From: Pedobacter cryoconitis | Lineage (GTDB): Bacteria > Bacteroidota > Bacteroidia > Sphingobacteriales > Sphingobacteriaceae | Direction: 5' to 3' | NCBI RefSeq assembly: GCF_014207135.1 | Contig: NZ_JACHCC010000006.1 | Location: 289,124 to 353,123 of the forward strand | Length of the DNA stretch: 64,000 bases | Program-made: the position numbers and the translations under genes | Shown: piece by piece, positions 7,447 to 19,596 of the stretch | Numbering within the stretch: position 1 is the stretch's first letter | Layout of the letters: each line of letters starts with the position of its first letter | Notes under the pieces: generated by a model | The model's input: only the letters and a program-made list of their open reading frames with translations | The model's database searches: none | What the model was told of the DNA's origin: nothing

Positions 7447-10400
7447 TTGGCAAATAAAGTCGACCAAAGAGTAAATTTTGCACGTAGTAAGCACATCATA
7501 GATTACCCGGATTTTCTAGATGTACAGTTGCAATCATTCAGAGAATTTTTCCAGATAGAAACTACTTCAGACAACCGTCACACAGAGGGCTTGTTTAAAG
7601 TGTTTGCTGAAAACTTTCCAATCACAGATTCCAGAAATATTTTCGTTTTGGAATTCCTTGATTATTTTATTGACCCGCCACGTTATGATATACCTGAGTG
7701 TATTGACCGTGGGTTAACTTATAGTGTTCCTCTAAAGGCAAAGTTGAAATTGTCTTGTAATGATGCGGAACACGAAGATTTTGAAACTATCATTCAGGAT
7801 GTATATCTGGGTACTATTCCATATATGACCCCTAAGGGTACATTCGTGATCAATGGTGCAGAGCGTGTAATTGTTTCTCAGTTACACAGGTCACCGGGTG
7901 TGTTCTTCGGCCAGAGCCGTCACACTAACGGAACCAAGCTTTATTCTGCGCGTGTGATTCCTTTCAAAGGATCATGGATCGAATTTGCTACTGACGTAAA
8001 TAACGTCATGTATGCTTATATCGACCGTAAGAAAAAGTTCCCTGTTACCACGCTGTTACGTGCAATTGGTTATGACTCTGATAAAGATATCCTTGAACTG
8101 TTTGACTTGGCTGATGAAGTTAAAGTCAGCAAATCTGGTTTAAAGAAATATATCGGACGTAAGCTTGCTGCGAGAGTTTTAAGAAAATGGGTTGAAGATT
8201 TTGTAGACGAAGATACCGGTGAGGTAGTTTCGATAGATCGTAACGAAGTGATCTTAGACAGGGATACTGTTTTAGAAGACGAGCATATTGATATGATCAT
8301 TGATGCTGGCGTTAAAACTATTATCTTATCTAAAGATGATGGTGCTAGTCAGGCTGATTATACTATTATATATAATACATTACAAAAAGATACTTCAAAC
8401 TCTGAAAAAGAGGCTGTTGAAAACATCTATCGTGCTTTGCGTAACGCAGAACCACCTGATGAGGAAACTGCAAGAGGTATCATTGAGCGTTTATTCTTCT
8501 CGGACAAACGTTATGACTTAGGAGATGTTGGTCGTTACCGCATCAACCGTAAGTTGAAAATGGATACTCCTGATCACGTTAAAGTATTGACAAAAGCAGA
8601 TATTATTGCAATTGTTAAATACCTGATTAAACTGATCAACTCCAAAGAAGAGGTCGATGATATTGACCACTTGTCAAACCGTCGTGTACGTACAGTAGGT
8701 GAGCAGTTATATGCTCAGTTTGGTGTAGGTCTGGCGCGTATGGCACGTACTATCCGTGAGCGGATGAACATCCGTGATAACGAGGTTTTCACACCAACTG
8801 ACTTGATTAATGCCCGTACTTTATCGTCGGTAATTAATTCATTCTTTGGTACCAACCAGTTATCTCAGTTCATGGACCAGACTAATCCTCTGGCAGAGAT
8901 TACGCACAAGCGTCGTCTTTCAGCCTTAGGCCCAGGTGGTCTTTCCCGTGAAAGAGCTGGTTTCGAGGTGCGTGACGTTCACTATACCCACTACGGTAGG
9001 TTGTGTACGATTGAAACACCAGAGGGACCAAACATCGGTTTGATCTCATCTCTTTGTGTACATGCGAAGATCAATACATTAGGATTTATAGAAACACCAT
9101 ACAAAATCGTAAGAGACGGTATTGTTGCTGTAGATGAAGATGTAATTTATCTTTCTGCTGAAGATGAAGATGGTAAAACTATCGCACAGGCAAACGCTGC
9201 TTATGATGATAAAGGTAATTTCACTACGCCACGTGTTAAAGCACGTTACGAGGGTGACTTCCCGATTATTGAGCCTGAGAAATTAGACTTAATGGACGTG
9301 GCACCAAATCAGATTACTTCGATTGCTGCTTCACTGATCCCGTTCTTAGAACATGATGATGCGAACAGGGCCCTGATGGGATCCAACATGCAACGTCAGG
9401 CTGTACCATTGTTACGTCCTGAAGCGCCGATTGTTGGAACTGGTCTGGAAGGCCGTGTTGCACGTGACTCTAGAACACTGATCAACGCTGAAGGCGATGG
9501 TGTTGTTGAATATGTTGATGCAAACGAAATCACTATCAAATATGTAAGAAACGATGCAGATCGTTTGGTATCTTTTGAAGGTGACAGCAAAACTTATAAA
9601 TTAATTAAATTCAAGAAAACCAACCAGAATACTTGTATCAACTTAAAACCAATCGTTAAGAAAGGTCAGAAAGTTGTTAAAGGACAAGTACTTTGTGAAG
9701 GTTATGCAACTGAAAATGGTGAACTTGCTTTAGGCAGGAACCTTAAAGTGGCGTTCATGCCTTGGCAGGGATATAACTTTGAGGATGCGATTGTAATCAG
9801 TGAACGTATTGTTCGTGAAGACATCTTTACTTCATTGCATATTGAAGAGTTTGAATTGGAAGTGCGTGATACAAAACGTGGAGAAGAGGAATTAACACCA
9901 GATATCCCTAACGTTTCTGAAGAAGCTACTAAAGATTTAGATGAAAATGGTATTATCCGTATCGGTGCTGAGGTTAAAGAAGGCGATATCCTGATTGGTA
10001 AGATTACACCAAAAGGAGAGTCTGATCCTTCACCGGAAGAGAAATTATTACGTGCTATCTTTGGAGATAAAGCGGGTGATGTGAAAGATGCATCCCTGAA
10101 AACTCCTCCATCGATCAGAGGTGTGGTAATTGATACTAAATTATTCTCAAGAGCTAAGAAAACTACTAAAGCTGAAGAAAAATCGGCAATAGAGAAATTA
10201 GACAAGAGATATAATCTGGCTACAACCAATCTGAAAAATGAACTGGTTGACAAATTGTTCCAGATTGTAAATGGTAAAACTTCTCAGGGTATTTTCAACG
10301 TTTACAAGGAATTATTATTCCCTAAAGGTGCTAAGTTCACTCAAAAAAGTTTAGCTGATCTTGAATTCGCTCACATTAATCCATACAAATGGACTACTGA

Positions 10401-11250
10401 TGACGATAAAAATGATCAGATCAAAATTTTGATCCACAACTATGGTATCCGTGTAAACGAAGAACTGGGTGCATATAAACGTGATAAATTTGCCATCAGT
10501 GTTGGTGATGAATTGCCGTCAGGAATTGTGCAAATGGCTAAAGTTTATGTAGCTAAAAAACGTAAACTGAAAGTAGGGGATAAGATGGCTGGTCGTCACG
10601 GTAATAAGGGTATTGTTGCCCGTATCGTTCGTGATGAAGATATGCCGTTCCTTGATGACGGAACTCCTGTTGATATCGTGTTGAACCCACTGGGTGTACC
10701 TTCACGTATGAACCTTGGACAGATCTATGAAACTGTATTGGCATGGGCCGGTAAAGAACTGGGTGTGAAATTCGCAACTCCGATCTTTGATGGTGCCAAG
10801 CATGATGAAGTGGAAGAATGGATCGCTAAAGCTGGTGTTCCTGCTTCAGGAAGAACTTATTTACATAATGGTTTAACGGGTGAGAAATTTGACCAGCCAA
10901 CTACAGTAGGTATTATCTACATGCTGAAACTGGGTCACATGGTTGATGATAAAATGCACGCCCGTTCAATCGGACCATATTCATTAATTACACAACAACC
11001 ATTGGGTGGTAAAGCTCAATTCGGGGGTCAGCGTTTTGGTGAGATGGAGGTTTGGGCATTAGAAGCATTTGGTGCGGCTAATATTCTACAAGAGATCCTG
11101 ACTGTGAAGTCTGATGATGTAATTGGTAGAGCCAAAACTTATGAAGCAATTGTAAAAGGCGAAAACCTGCCGACTCCAGGTGTACCGGAATCATTCAATG
11201 TACTGGTACATGAGCTGCGCGGATTAGGTTTAGATATTACGTTAGACTAA
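7447..11250 (+). CDS. rpoB: RNA polymerase subunit beta
   Basis: The 1267-residue protein starts with TTG at 7447 ([20 protein letters not shown]). It contains the rifampicin pocket region with [15 protein letters not shown] and [19 protein letters not shown], with no resistance-type substitution evident by eye. Further motifs are PEGPNIGLI and the C-terminal [21 protein letters not shown] segment of about 100 residues near 880-970 ([19 protein letters not shown]...) is consistent with a lineage-specific insertion. The TTG start follows an AT-rich stretch without a Shine-Dalgarno sequence. Confidence 0.99.
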   Translation: MANKVDQRVNFARSKHIIDYPDFLDVQLQSFREFFQIETTSDNRHTEGLFKVFAENFPITDSRNIFVLEFLDYFIDPPRYDIPECIDRGLTYSVPLKAKLKLSCNDAEHEDFETIIQDVYLGTIPYMTPKGTFVINGAERVIVSQLHRSPGVFFGQSRHTNGTKLYSARVIPFKGSWIEFATDVNNVMYAYIDRKKKFPVTTLLRAIGYDSDKDILELFDLADEVKVSKSGLKKYIGRKLAARVLRKWVEDFVDEDTGEVVSIDRNEVILDRDTVLEDEHIDMIIDAGVKTIILSKDDGASQADYTIIYNTLQKDTSNSEKEAVENIYRALRNAEPPDEETARGIIERLFFSDKRYDLGDVGRYRINRKLKMDTPDHVKVLTKADIIAIVKYLIKLINSKEEVDDIDHLSNRRVRTVGEQLYAQFGVGLARMARTIRERMNIRDNEVFTPTDLINARTLSSVINSFFGTNQLSQFMDQTNPLAEITHKRRLSALGPGGLSRERAGFEVRDVHYTHYGRLCTIETPEGPNIGLISSLCVHAKINTLGFIETPYKIVRDGIVAVDEDVIYLSAEDEDGKTIAQANAAYDDKGNFTTPRVKARYEGDFPIIEPEKLDLMDVAPNQITSIAASLIPFLEHDDANRALMGSNMQRQAVPLLRPEAPIVGTGLEGRVARDSRTLINAEGDGVVEYVDANEITIKYVRNDADRLVSFEGDSKTYKLIKFKKTNQNTCINLKPIVKKGQKVVKGQVLCEGYATENGELALGRNLKVAFMPWQGYNFEDAIVISERIVREDIFTSLHIEEFELEVRDTKRGEEELTPDIPNVSEEATKDLDENGIIRIGAEVKEGDILIGKITPKGESDPSPEEKLLRAIFGDKAGDVKDASLKTPPSIRGVVIDTKLFSRAKKTTKAEEKSAIEKLDKRYNLATTNLKNELVDKLFQIVNGKTSQGIFNVYKELLFPKGAKFTQKSLADLEFAHINPYKWTTDDDKNDQIKILIHNYGIRVNEELGAYKRDKFAISVGDELPSGIVQMAKVYVAKKRKLKVGDKMAGRHGNKGIVARIVRDEDMPFLDDGTPVDIVLNPLGVPSRMNLGQIYETVLAWAGKELGVKFATPIFDGAKHDEVEEWIAKAGVPASGRTYLHNGLTGEKFDQPTTVGIIYMLKLGHMVDDKMHARSIGPYSLITQQPLGGKAQFGGQRFGEMEVWALEAFGAANILQEILTVKSDDVIGRAKTYEAIVKGENLPTPGVPESFNVLVHELRGLGLDITLD

Positions 11251-11266
11251 TGTTGAATTTTTTAAT

Positions 11267-11310
11267 GTCGGAATGGGACCTGTTAAACCAGGAGCCCATT
11301 CTGACTTTTT
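11267..11310 (+). terminator. Attenuator-like hairpin between rpoB and rpoC
   Basis: GTCGGAATGGG (11267-11277) pairs with CCCATTCTGAC (11295-11305, one G-T pair), with an inner CCTG/CAGG stem, and five T residues follow. Its position inside the rpoBC operon points to partial termination or processing rather than a true end. Confidence 0.75.
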
Positions 11311-11337
11311 AAATTTTCAAATTCAAACAACAGAGCT

Positions 11338-14300
11338 ATGTCTTACAAAAAGGATAATAAATTAAAAAGCAATTTCACCTCGATTACCATTAGTTTGGCA
11401 TCGCCGGAGGCTATTTTAGAGCGCTCTAGTGGTGAGGTGTTAAAACCTGAGACTATTAATTATCGTACTTACAAACCGGAACGTGATGGTTTGTTCTGCG
11501 AGCGTATTTTTGGTCCGGTAAAAGATTACGAATGTCACTGTGGTAAATACAAACGTATCCGTTATAAAGGTATTGTTTGTGACCGTTGTGGTGTTGAGGT
11601 AACGGAGAAAAAAGTACGTAGAGAGCGTATGGGACATATCAATCTGGTAGTTCCTGTTGCGCATATCTGGTATTTCCGTTCATTGCCAAATAAAATCGGT
11701 TATTTATTAGGCCTTCCAACCAAAAGATTAGATTTGATTATTTACTACGAGCGTTATGTAGTTATTCAATCTGGTTTAATGGAAGAGCAGGGTATCCAGT
11801 ATATGGATTTCCTGACTGAGGAAGAGTACCTGGATATCTTAGATAAATTACCTAAAGAAAATCAATATTTAGACGATAAAGATCCTAATAAATTCATCGC
11901 CAAAATGGGTGCTGAAGCTTTAGAAGATTTATTGAAACGTATTGATTTAGATACTTTATCTTATAACTTACGTCACCAGGCTGCAAACGAAACTTCTCAG
12001 CAACGTAAAAACGAAGCTTTGAAACGTTTACAGGTTGTGGAAGCTTTCCGTGGTGCAAGAACACGTATTGAGAATAATCCGGAATGGATGATTATTAAAA
12101 TCGTTCCTGTTATTCCACCGGAATTACGTCCGTTAGTACCTCTTGAAGGTGGTCGTTTCGCGACTTCGGATTTAAATGATTTATACCGTCGTGTAATTAT
12201 CCGTAACAACCGTTTAAAGCGTTTGATCGAGATTAAAGCACCAGAAGTTATTTTACGTAACGAGAAACGTATGTTACAGGAAGCTGTAGATTCGTTATTC
12301 GATAACTCACGTAAAGTAAATGCGGTAAAAACTGAAGGTAACCGTGCTTTGAAATCTCTTTCAGATATCCTGAAAGGTAAACAAGGTCGTTTCCGTCAGA
12401 ACTTATTAGGTAAACGTGTGGATTACTCTGCGCGTTCGGTAATTGTTGTAGGTCCAAACCTGAAATTACACGAATGTGGTTTACCTAAAGATATGGCTGC
12501 TGAGCTTTTCAAACCGTTTATCATTCGCAAGATGATCGAACGTGGAATCGTGAAAACAGTTAAATCTGCAAAGAAAATTGTAGATAGAAAAGATCCTTTA
12601 GTTTGGGATATTCTGGAAAACGTCTTAAAAGGACACCCTGTATTACTGAATCGTGCGCCTACGCTGCACAGATTGGGTATACAATCTTTCCAGCCTAAAT
12701 TAGTTGAAGGAAAAGCAATTCAGTTACACCCACTAGTGTGTACTGCATTCAACGCCGATTTTGACGGTGACCAGATGGCTGTGCATTTACCTTTAGGTCA
12801 TGCTGCTATTTTGGAAGCCCAGGTATTGATGTTAGCTGCACACAACATTCTGAACCCTGCGAACGGTACGCCAATTACGGTACCTTCTCAGGATATGGTT
12901 TTGGGTCTTTATTATATTACTAAAGGCCGTAGAACAGATGCTCAGCGTGTAGTGAATGGTCAGGATTCTTCTTTCTATTCTCCTGAAGAGGTTATCATTG
13001 CTTACAATGAAAAACGTATCGATCTTCACGCATTTATCAAAGTAAAGGTAAATGTTAAGGATTCAGACGGAAATATTGTTAACAGATTAACTGAAACTAC
13101 TGTAGGTCGTGTATTGTTTAACCAAATGGTACCGGAAGAAGTAGGATATATCAATGAACTGTTAACTAAAAAATCACTGAGAGATATTATCGGTGATGTA
13201 GTGAAGGTTACTGGTATGGCTCGTGCATCAAGATTCCTTGATGATATTAAAGAGTTAGGTTTCCAAATGGCATTCAGAGGTGGGTTGTCGTTTAACTTAC
13301 AGGATGTAAACATCCCTGCAGAAAAACAAGTTCTTTTAGAACAGGCTTCTGCTGAAGTTGAAGAAGTAAGGAATAACTATAACATGGGATTCATTACCAA
13401 CAACGAGCGTTACAATCAGATTATCGATATCTGGACCCGTATCAATAACCGTTTAACATCATTCGTGATGACACAGTTATCGAGCGATAACCAGGGCTTT
13501 AACTCTGTATATATGATGCTTGACTCTGGAGCACGTGGATCTAAAGAGCAGATTCGTCAGCTTTGCGGAATGCGTGGTCTGATGGCAAAACCTCAGAAAT
13601 CAGGTTCAGGTGGTGAAATTATTGAGAATCCGATTCTTTCGAACTTTAAAGAAGGACTATCAGTATTAGAATACTTTATCTCTACCCACGGTGCGCGTAA
13701 AGGTTTGGCGGATACAGCGTTAAAAACTGCAGATGCTGGTTACCTGACCCGTCGTTTACATGACGTTGCTCAGGATATGATCGTGAACGCATCTGACTGT
13801 GGTACTTTAAGAGGTATGTACACTACTGCTTTAAAAGATAACGAAGATATCGTTGAGCCATTATATGACAGAATTTTAGGTCGTATCTCACTGCATGATG
13901 TATTTAATCCTCTGGATGGTAAATTATTAGTGGGTGCTGGTGAAGATATTGACGAAGATATCGCAAAAGCAATCGAAGAGTCTCCTTTAGAAGGTGTGGA
14001 AATACGTTCAGTATTGACATGCGAAAACAAAAGAGGTGTTTGTGCGCTTTGTTACGGACGTAACTTAGCAACTGGTAAACGTGTTCAACGTGGTGAAGCT
14101 GTCGGTGTAATTGCTGCACAGTCAATCGGTGAGCCGGGTACACAGTTAACATTACGTACATTCCACGTGGGTGGTACCGCATCGAACATTGCAGCTGAAT
14201 CTCAGTTAAATGCGAAGTTTGATGGTATCATTGAATTCGAAAACGTTCGTACTGTAGCTAATGATACAGGTGAGCAAGGTGTAAAACAAATTGTTTTAGG

Positions 14301-15630
14301 TCGTTCAGGTGAATTCAAAATCGTTGAAGAAGGTACTGGTAAAGTGATCATGACCAATAATATCCCTTACGGTTCATTCTTATATATTGAAGAAGGAGCT
14401 AAAGTTAAAAAAGGAGATAAGATCTGTTCATGGGATCCGTACAACGCGGTTATTATCTCGGAGTTTGCCGGTAAAATCGAATTTGATGCGATCATCGAAG
14501 GTGTTACCTTCCGTGAAGAGTCAGATGAGCAAACTGGTCACCGTGAGAAAGTAATTATTGATACACGTGATAAAACTAAAAATCCATCGGTAAGAGTAGT
14601 AGATAAAAAAGGTGAGTTAATCAGACAGTATAACATTCCTGTTGGTGCTCACGTTTCAATCGACGATGGAGAGGCAGTAAAAACTGGTCAGATCTTAGTT
14701 AAAATTCCTCGTGCTACAGGTAAAACAAGAGATATTACGGGTGGTTTACCACGTGTAACTGAATTGTTCGAAGCACGTAACCCTTCTAACCCGGCTGTAG
14801 TAACCGAGATTGATGGTGTAGTAACATTAGGTGGTGTGAAACGTGGTAATCGTGAGATGACTATCGAATCAAAAGACGGTGAGGTTAAAAAATACCTGGT
14901 ACCATTGTCTAAACACATCCTTGTTCAGGACAATGACTTTGTGAAAGCTGGTATGCCATTATCAGACGGTTCAATCTCTCCTGCTGATATTTTAGCGATT
15001 AAAGGTCCTGCTGCTGTACAAGAATACTTAGTAAATGGTATCCAGGAAGTTTATCGTTTACAAGGTGTAAAAATCAATGATAAACACTTTGAGGTAATTG
15101 TACACCAGATGATGCAGAAGGTTCACATTGAAGATCCGGGAGATACTACGTTCTTAGAAAACAATTCTGTAGATCGTTGGGACTTCATGATTGAAAATGA
15201 TGAAATCTATGACAAGAAAGTTGTTGTTGATGCAGGTGATTCAAACACGGTTAAACCAGGTCAGATTCTTTCTCTGCGTAAATTAAGAGATGAAAATTCT
15301 CAGTTAAAACGTAAAGATTTAAGACAGATCGAAGTTCGTGATGCAAGATCGGCAACTGCCAGTTCTGTATTACAAGGTATCACCCGTGCTTCATTAGGTA
15401 CGAAATCATTCATCTCTGCAGCTTCCTTCCAGGAGACTACAAAAGTATTGAACGAAGCTGCAATTGCAGGTAAACGTGATAATATGCTTGGATTGAAAGA
15501 AAACGTAATCGTTGGTCACTTGATTCCTTCAGGTACTGGTGTTCGTGGATACGAACGGATTATCGTTGGTTCACAAGAAGAGTATGACAAATTATTAGCT
15601 TCTAAACAAGAAGAAGAAATAGAAGCATAA
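11338..15630 (+). CDS. rpoC: RNA polymerase subunit beta'
   Basis: The 1430-residue protein has the zinc-ribbon cysteines [20 protein letters not shown] near residue 70, the catalytic [12 protein letters not shown] loop with three metal-binding aspartates, and the trigger-loop region ending in [20 protein letters not shown] second zinc site ([13 protein letters not shown]) is present. It forms the catalytic core with RpoB. A strong terminator follows. Confidence 0.99.
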   Translation: MSYKKDNKLKSNFTSITISLASPEAILERSSGEVLKPETINYRTYKPERDGLFCERIFGPVKDYECHCGKYKRIRYKGIVCDRCGVEVTEKKVRRERMGHINLVVPVAHIWYFRSLPNKIGYLLGLPTKRLDLIIYYERYVVIQSGLMEEQGIQYMDFLTEEEYLDILDKLPKENQYLDDKDPNKFIAKMGAEALEDLLKRIDLDTLSYNLRHQAANETSQQRKNEALKRLQVVEAFRGARTRIENNPEWMIIKIVPVIPPELRPLVPLEGGRFATSDLNDLYRRVIIRNNRLKRLIEIKAPEVILRNEKRMLQEAVDSLFDNSRKVNAVKTEGNRALKSLSDILKGKQGRFRQNLLGKRVDYSARSVIVVGPNLKLHECGLPKDMAAELFKPFIIRKMIERGIVKTVKSAKKIVDRKDPLVWDILENVLKGHPVLLNRAPTLHRLGIQSFQPKLVEGKAIQLHPLVCTAFNADFDGDQMAVHLPLGHAAILEAQVLMLAAHNILNPANGTPITVPSQDMVLGLYYITKGRRTDAQRVVNGQDSSFYSPEEVIIAYNEKRIDLHAFIKVKVNVKDSDGNIVNRLTETTVGRVLFNQMVPEEVGYINELLTKKSLRDIIGDVVKVTGMARASRFLDDIKELGFQMAFRGGLSFNLQDVNIPAEKQVLLEQASAEVEEVRNNYNMGFITNNERYNQIIDIWTRINNRLTSFVMTQLSSDNQGFNSVYMMLDSGARGSKEQIRQLCGMRGLMAKPQKSGSGGEIIENPILSNFKEGLSVLEYFISTHGARKGLADTALKTADAGYLTRRLHDVAQDMIVNASDCGTLRGMYTTALKDNEDIVEPLYDRILGRISLHDVFNPLDGKLLVGAGEDIDEDIAKAIEESPLEGVEIRSVLTCENKRGVCALCYGRNLATGKRVQRGEAVGVIAAQSIGEPGTQLTLRTFHVGGTASNIAAESQLNAKFDGIIEFENVRTVANDTGEQGVKQIVLGRSGEFKIVEEGTGKVIMTNNIPYGSFLYIEEGAKVKKGDKICSWDPYNAVIISEFAGKIEFDAIIEGVTFREESDEQTGHREKVIIDTRDKTKNPSVRVVDKKGELIRQYNIPVGAHVSIDDGEAVKTGQILVKIPRATGKTRDITGGLPRVTELFEARNPSNPAVVTEIDGVVTLGGVKRGNREMTIESKDGEVKKYLVPLSKHILVQDNDFVKAGMPLSDGSISPADILAIKGPAAVQEYLVNGIQEVYRLQGVKINDKHFEVIVHQMMQKVHIEDPGDTTFLENNSVDRWDFMIENDEIYDKKVVVDAGDSNTVKPGQILSLRKLRDENSQLKRKDLRQIEVRDARSATASSVLQGITRASLGTKSFISAASFQETTKVLNEAAIAGKRDNMLGLKENVIVGHLIPSGTGVRGYERIIVGSQEEYDKLLASKQEEEIEA

Positions 15631-15653
15631 TTTAAATAGTTAATTTTTTTTTT

Positions 15654-15693
15654 AAGACCGTCTCCTAAGTAATTGTGAGACGGTCTTTTTTTT
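15654..15693 (+). terminator. Rho-independent terminator of the rpoBC operon
   Basis: AAGACCGTCTC (15654-15664) pairs perfectly with GAGACGGTCTT (15677-15687), and the T run continues to 15693. Confidence 0.95.
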
Positions 15694-15727
15694 GGTTATC
15701 ATATTTCAACTTATAGTTATCTTTTCT

Positions 15728-15764
15728 TTAATTAGACCTAGTCTAAATAATAGTCATATATTTG
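15728..15764 (+). promoter_or_regulatory. Fur-like operator and -7 element of the TonB receptor gene
   Basis: TTAGAC-CTA-GTCTAA (15732-15746) is a palindrome whose symmetry continues outward to TTA (15728-15730) and TAA (15748-15750). A TATATTTG -7 element (TAnnTTTG) lies at 15757-15764, so the palindrome covers the -33 region, the expected place for a repressor site. Position and the downstream siderophore-type receptor suggest iron control by Fur; the identity of the regulator is inference. Confidence 0.65.
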
Positions 15765-15800
15765 TGGTGTACAAAACACACCAACTAATACCGATTATTA

Positions 15801-18191
15801 ATGAAACACCTTTACACTATTTGTTTGGCCGTATTTCTAATGGCTTCTTTTACTGCTTTTGCGCAATCCCCCGGAAACGGAAATATTTCAGGAACACTGA
15901 CTCTGGTAGACGGACAATCTTATGGTTCTGCCTCCGTTACGCTAATCGAATTGAAAAAGTCTACATTGACCGATGAACAAGGTAAATATGCTTTCAGCAA
16001 TCTGGCTCCAGGAAAATATACAGTCAGGATCCAGGTATTAGGTGCTGCACAGAAGGATTTGTCCGTTACTGTGGTTACAGGACAAACCACAACAGCTAAT
16101 TATCAGCTGACCAGAGAAAATGTACAGGCTTTACAAGAGGTAACTATTGCTGGAAATGTAAATAAGTTCGCAAAAAAAGAAAGTATTTATGTTGCGCGTC
16201 TTCCTTTGAAAAATTTGGAAAATCCACAGGTTTATTCTTCTGTTCCAAAAGAATTGATCCAGGAACAAATGGCGACTGATTTGGGGAGTATCGCCAAAAA
16301 TGTACCAGGTGCAGGTATTCCTATGATTGCAAACCAGGGTAGGGTTACTTTTCGCTCCCGTGGTTTTGATACAGAACCTAATGCAAGAAATGGAGTTGCG
16401 GGTGCTGCCTTTGCTTCTATTGACCCGGCAAACATAGAACGTGTTGAAGCTATAAAAGGCCCTTCTGCAACTTTATTTGGCAGTAATATATCTAGTAGTT
16501 ACGGCGGTTTGTATAACCGTGTGACTAAAAAACCTTATAATGGTTTTGGTGGAGAAGTTGGTTATGTTGGCGGAAGCTGGAATTTTAACAGGCTTACCCT
16601 TGACATTAACACCCCTGTTAATACTGATAGGACGGTATTATTCAGATTAAATGGCGCAACCAGCTTTGAGAAAAGTTTTCAGGATCAGGGATTCACTAAT
16701 AGTCTGAGCCTGGCACCAAGTTTCTCTTATCAGGTTTCGGACCGTCTTTCTTTATTGTTTGATGTAGAATTTGGCCAGGCTAAAGGTACTTCCGTTGTTC
16801 GCTTCAATCCTTATATAGATCCGAAGGTGGTCTCTACCAAAACAATCAGGGAATTGCAATTCCCTTACAATAAAACCTTTATGGGTAATGATCTGGCTTA
16901 TCAGACCCAAATGCTGAACATTTTTGCGCAGGCTAATTATAAAATTTCAGAAAGCTGGACTTCTCAGACTATAATTTCACGTGCACGTTCTTCTATCAAT
17001 GGTTATATAACAGCATTAAGGGGAACTACAGAAACAAAAATCAGTCCTCAGGTTATTACTGGTTACACTGCGTTTGTCGCAACTAACATTCAGCAGAATT
17101 TTATCGGAGATTTTAAGATTGCCAAATTACGGAACCGTCTGGTAGTTGGGTTAGACTATTACAATAATTCGAATGACTTTGACAGAGTAACCGTCAATCT
17201 GCCAACTGTAGATTTCATCAATACGCCTGCAAGCTATCGGATAAGTCGTTTTAAGGTAGATTCTCTGACCAGCAAGGGGGCACTACGTAGAGAAAGCAGC
17301 GGAGACAATACTTATTCTGTCTATGCTTCGGATGTCATCAACCTTACAGACAGATTAATGGCGATGCTGAGTTTACGTGTTAACCGTTATGATTACAATG
17401 GTGTTTATAATATTACCACAGGTACTGTCTCAGGGGGATTAGGAACCAGCGGGTTACAGGCCGGCCCGTATAAACAAACGAATCTGTCTCAAAAAATGGG
17501 ACTTGTATATGAGCTGTCTAAAGATCGTCTATCCGTTTTTGGTAACTATATGAATGGTTTTTTTAATAAAAGTGGAGTAACTGCCGACGGAAGTGCAATT
17601 AAACCAGAACATGCTAATCAACTGGAGTTTGGTTTTAAAGGGGATCTGCTGGATCATAGACTTGTAGGAACTGTAAGCTATTATGATATAAAGGTGGCTA
17701 ATGTTTTACGCGATGATCCCAACAATCCACAAAATTATCAGATCCAGGACGGAACACAGTTAAGTAAAGGTGTAGAAGTTGAACTGACTGCAAATCCTTT
17801 TGCCGGCTTAAATATAGTGGCTGGTTACGCTTACAATGATAGTAAATTAACTAAATCCAACCCGGCTACCAATGGTCTGCGTCCAGGTCAGTCGGGCCCG
17901 CCGCATACTTATAACTTATGGATCAGTTATCGTTTCCCTGAAGGAGACCTTAAAGGACTGGGGGTAGGTTTTGGCGGAAACGCAGGAAGCTGGTCTTATC
18001 ATACCAACACAGTTACAACCAAAATCATTATTCCTTCTTATACTATGTTAGATGCCAGTGTATTTTATGATAAGCCAAAATATCGTGTTGGTTTCAAAGT
18101 AGATAACCTGACCAGTGAAAAAGCATGGTCTGTAAGGTTAACTCCACAGGCACCTGCAAGATTTACAGGTAGCGTAGCACTGAAATTCTAA
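15801..18191 (+). CDS. TonB-dependent siderophore-type receptor
   Basis: The 796-residue outer-membrane protein has a signal peptide ending near AFAQ (residue 22). A carboxypeptidase-regulatory-like domain follows (about 27-110, with LTDEQGKYAFSNLAPGKYTV). Next are a plug domain (IERVEAIKGPSATLFGS) and a 22-stranded barrel ending in aromatic F (ARFTGSVALKF). The layout resembles FhuA-type ferric-siderophore receptors with the N-terminal extension common in Bacteroidota. There is no SusD partner next to it, which argues against a glycan-uptake system. The upstream Fur-like palindrome fits iron-regulated uptake. The ligand cannot be named from sequence. Confidence 0.88.
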   Translation: MKHLYTICLAVFLMASFTAFAQSPGNGNISGTLTLVDGQSYGSASVTLIELKKSTLTDEQGKYAFSNLAPGKYTVRIQVLGAAQKDLSVTVVTGQTTTANYQLTRENVQALQEVTIAGNVNKFAKKESIYVARLPLKNLENPQVYSSVPKELIQEQMATDLGSIAKNVPGAGIPMIANQGRVTFRSRGFDTEPNARNGVAGAAFASIDPANIERVEAIKGPSATLFGSNISSSYGGLYNRVTKKPYNGFGGEVGYVGGSWNFNRLTLDINTPVNTDRTVLFRLNGATSFEKSFQDQGFTNSLSLAPSFSYQVSDRLSLLFDVEFGQAKGTSVVRFNPYIDPKVVSTKTIRELQFPYNKTFMGNDLAYQTQMLNIFAQANYKISESWTSQTIISRARSSINGYITALRGTTETKISPQVITGYTAFVATNIQQNFIGDFKIAKLRNRLVVGLDYYNNSNDFDRVTVNLPTVDFINTPASYRISRFKVDSLTSKGALRRESSGDNTYSVYASDVINLTDRLMAMLSLRVNRYDYNGVYNITTGTVSGGLGTSGLQAGPYKQTNLSQKMGLVYELSKDRLSVFGNYMNGFFNKSGVTADGSAIKPEHANQLEFGFKGDLLDHRLVGTVSYYDIKVANVLRDDPNNPQNYQIQDGTQLSKGVEVELTANPFAGLNIVAGYAYNDSKLTKSNPATNGLRPGQSGPPHTYNLWISYRFPEGDLKGLGVGFGGNAGSWSYHTNTVTTKIIIPSYTMLDASVFYDKPKYRVGFKVDNLTSEKAWSVRLTPQAPARFTGSVALKF

Positions 18192-18291
18192 TCTAGGATT
18201 AAATTAAATTTACCCCAGGAATGTTATGCTTACTATTATAAGTAAAAAACATCTTTAGAGATATCAGGAATCATATTATTTTTTTACAAAC

Positions 18292-18334
18292 AAAAGGTTA
18301 ATAATTATTTTAGATAATTATTAACCTTTTCTGT
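18292..18334 (+). terminator. Terminator after the TonB receptor gene
   Basis: A perfect 17-bp stem (AAAAGGTTAATAATTAT at 18292-18308 with its complement at 18314-18330) encloses TTTAG and ends in TTTT. A T-rich run also precedes it at 18280-18286. Confidence 0.85.
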
Positions 18335-18392
18335 TAATCATCTCTTATTTTAGTGATTTGATTATCAGTGGTGAGTATAAAAATATACAAAA

Positions 18393-19490
18393 ATGAAAAA
18401 TCTGAAATTAGTCTTCTCTGTCGGCTTGTTTGTACTTATCAGCTCTTGCTCAAAAAAGGATGATACAAAACCTTCTGACCCGGTAAAACCTCCGATAGTG
18501 GTTCCACCAGATCCGGTTAAAACAAATGATGTTTATGTAGCTGGCTGGGATTATAATAATAAAATGAATTCTGTTGCTACTATATGGAAAAATGGGGTAG
18601 CAAAGGTATTAACTGACGGTACAGCCGACAGGGCGGAAGCAAACTCAGTATATGTGAGTGGTACTGATGTTTATGTAGCGGGTATTGATGGAGGGAAGTG
18701 TATAGTTTGGAAAAATGGGATTCCCACCGTACTGGCTTCAGATTTGTATTCATCGGTTTATTCAGTTTTTGTAAGTGGGTCCGATGTTTATGTTTCAGGC
18801 TTTAGTAGCGGATTGGCTACCATATGGAAAAATAATATAGCTACAAGACTGACCGGTGGACCGGAATTTTCCAGGGCTTATAGTGTTTTTGTAAGTGGAA
18901 CAGATGTTTATGCTGTTGGTTACGAATATAATAAGGACAAGAAATGTGTAGCCATGATGTGGAAAAATGGAATTGCTACGCGATTAAGCGATGGAACAAG
19001 ACAGGCTATCGCAAAATCTGTTTTTGTGAGCGGTAATGATGTTTATGTATCGGGTACTGAAAATGTAGATCCTGCTGATCAATATCTGGCAGGTAATGAG
19101 GATGCAAGTGTAGCAGTTTTACCCAGGTCTGTTGTCAAAATATGGAAAAATGGAATAGTTGCCAATCTCACTTCGGGAGACAAACAGGCAATTGCAAATT
19201 CTATTTTTGTGAATGGAGCAGACGTGTTTGTTGCGGGTTATGAATATAATGGTAATACCTCAAATTCGGTTTTATGGAAGAATATGAAGCTAACTAACCT
19301 GAATTCAGGTACGCAGGGCAGGGTGAGATTGTCTTCTGCGAATGCTGTATTTGTCTACAAGGAAGAGGTTTATATAGCTGGTAATGATGGAGTGACAGCT
19401 AAAACGTGGAAAAATCTGGTTAATACCGGAGAAAGTGTGCTAGGAAAGGGAGGAGCTGTTGCAAATTCTGTCTTTGTAAAACAACAATAA
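18393..19490 (+). CDS. Lipoprotein with seven WKNG repeats, predicted beta-propeller
   Basis: The 365-residue product starts with a lipoprotein signal peptide (lipobox ISSC, Cys about residue 19) and a proline-rich linker (residues 26-43). Seven repeats of about 38-60 residues follow. Each contains the core S(V/I)(F/Y)VSG.DVYV(A/S)G ... (I/M)WKNGIA..L. The fifth carries an insertion of about 20 residues. The chain ends with one extra NSVFVKQQ strand, which would complete the first blade and close the ring. It is therefore probably a periplasmic or surface-exposed seven-bladed propeller. The ligand or partner is unknown. It is not obviously co-transcribed with its neighbours. Confidence 0.8.
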   Translation: MKNLKLVFSVGLFVLISSCSKKDDTKPSDPVKPPIVVPPDPVKTNDVYVAGWDYNNKMNSVATIWKNGVAKVLTDGTADRAEANSVYVSGTDVYVAGIDGGKCIVWKNGIPTVLASDLYSSVYSVFVSGSDVYVSGFSSGLATIWKNNIATRLTGGPEFSRAYSVFVSGTDVYAVGYEYNKDKKCVAMMWKNGIATRLSDGTRQAIAKSVFVSGNDVYVSGTENVDPADQYLAGNEDASVAVLPRSVVKIWKNGIVANLTSGDKQAIANSIFVNGADVFVAGYEYNGNTSNSVLWKNMKLTNLNSGTQGRVRLSSANAVFVYKEEVYIAGNDGVTAKTWKNLVNTGESVLGKGGAVANSVFVKQQ

Positions 19491-19596
19491 TTATAGAACT
19501 ATTTTCATGGAGATAAATCCTTTCGTGATACATTTTATACTAATCCTTTTTTAAATAAGTTAACAGGCTAAGGATTTAAAGAAGTAGTTTTGTATT

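Noticed and set aside
9702..10253. Long minus-strand open frame inside rpoB (183 codons)
   Set aside because: Serine-rich shadow of the highly biased rpoB codons with no independent support.
15692..15976. Open frame of 94 codons across the start of the TonB receptor
   Set aside because: It overlaps the receptor gene out of frame and covers the promoter; low-complexity AT-rich product.
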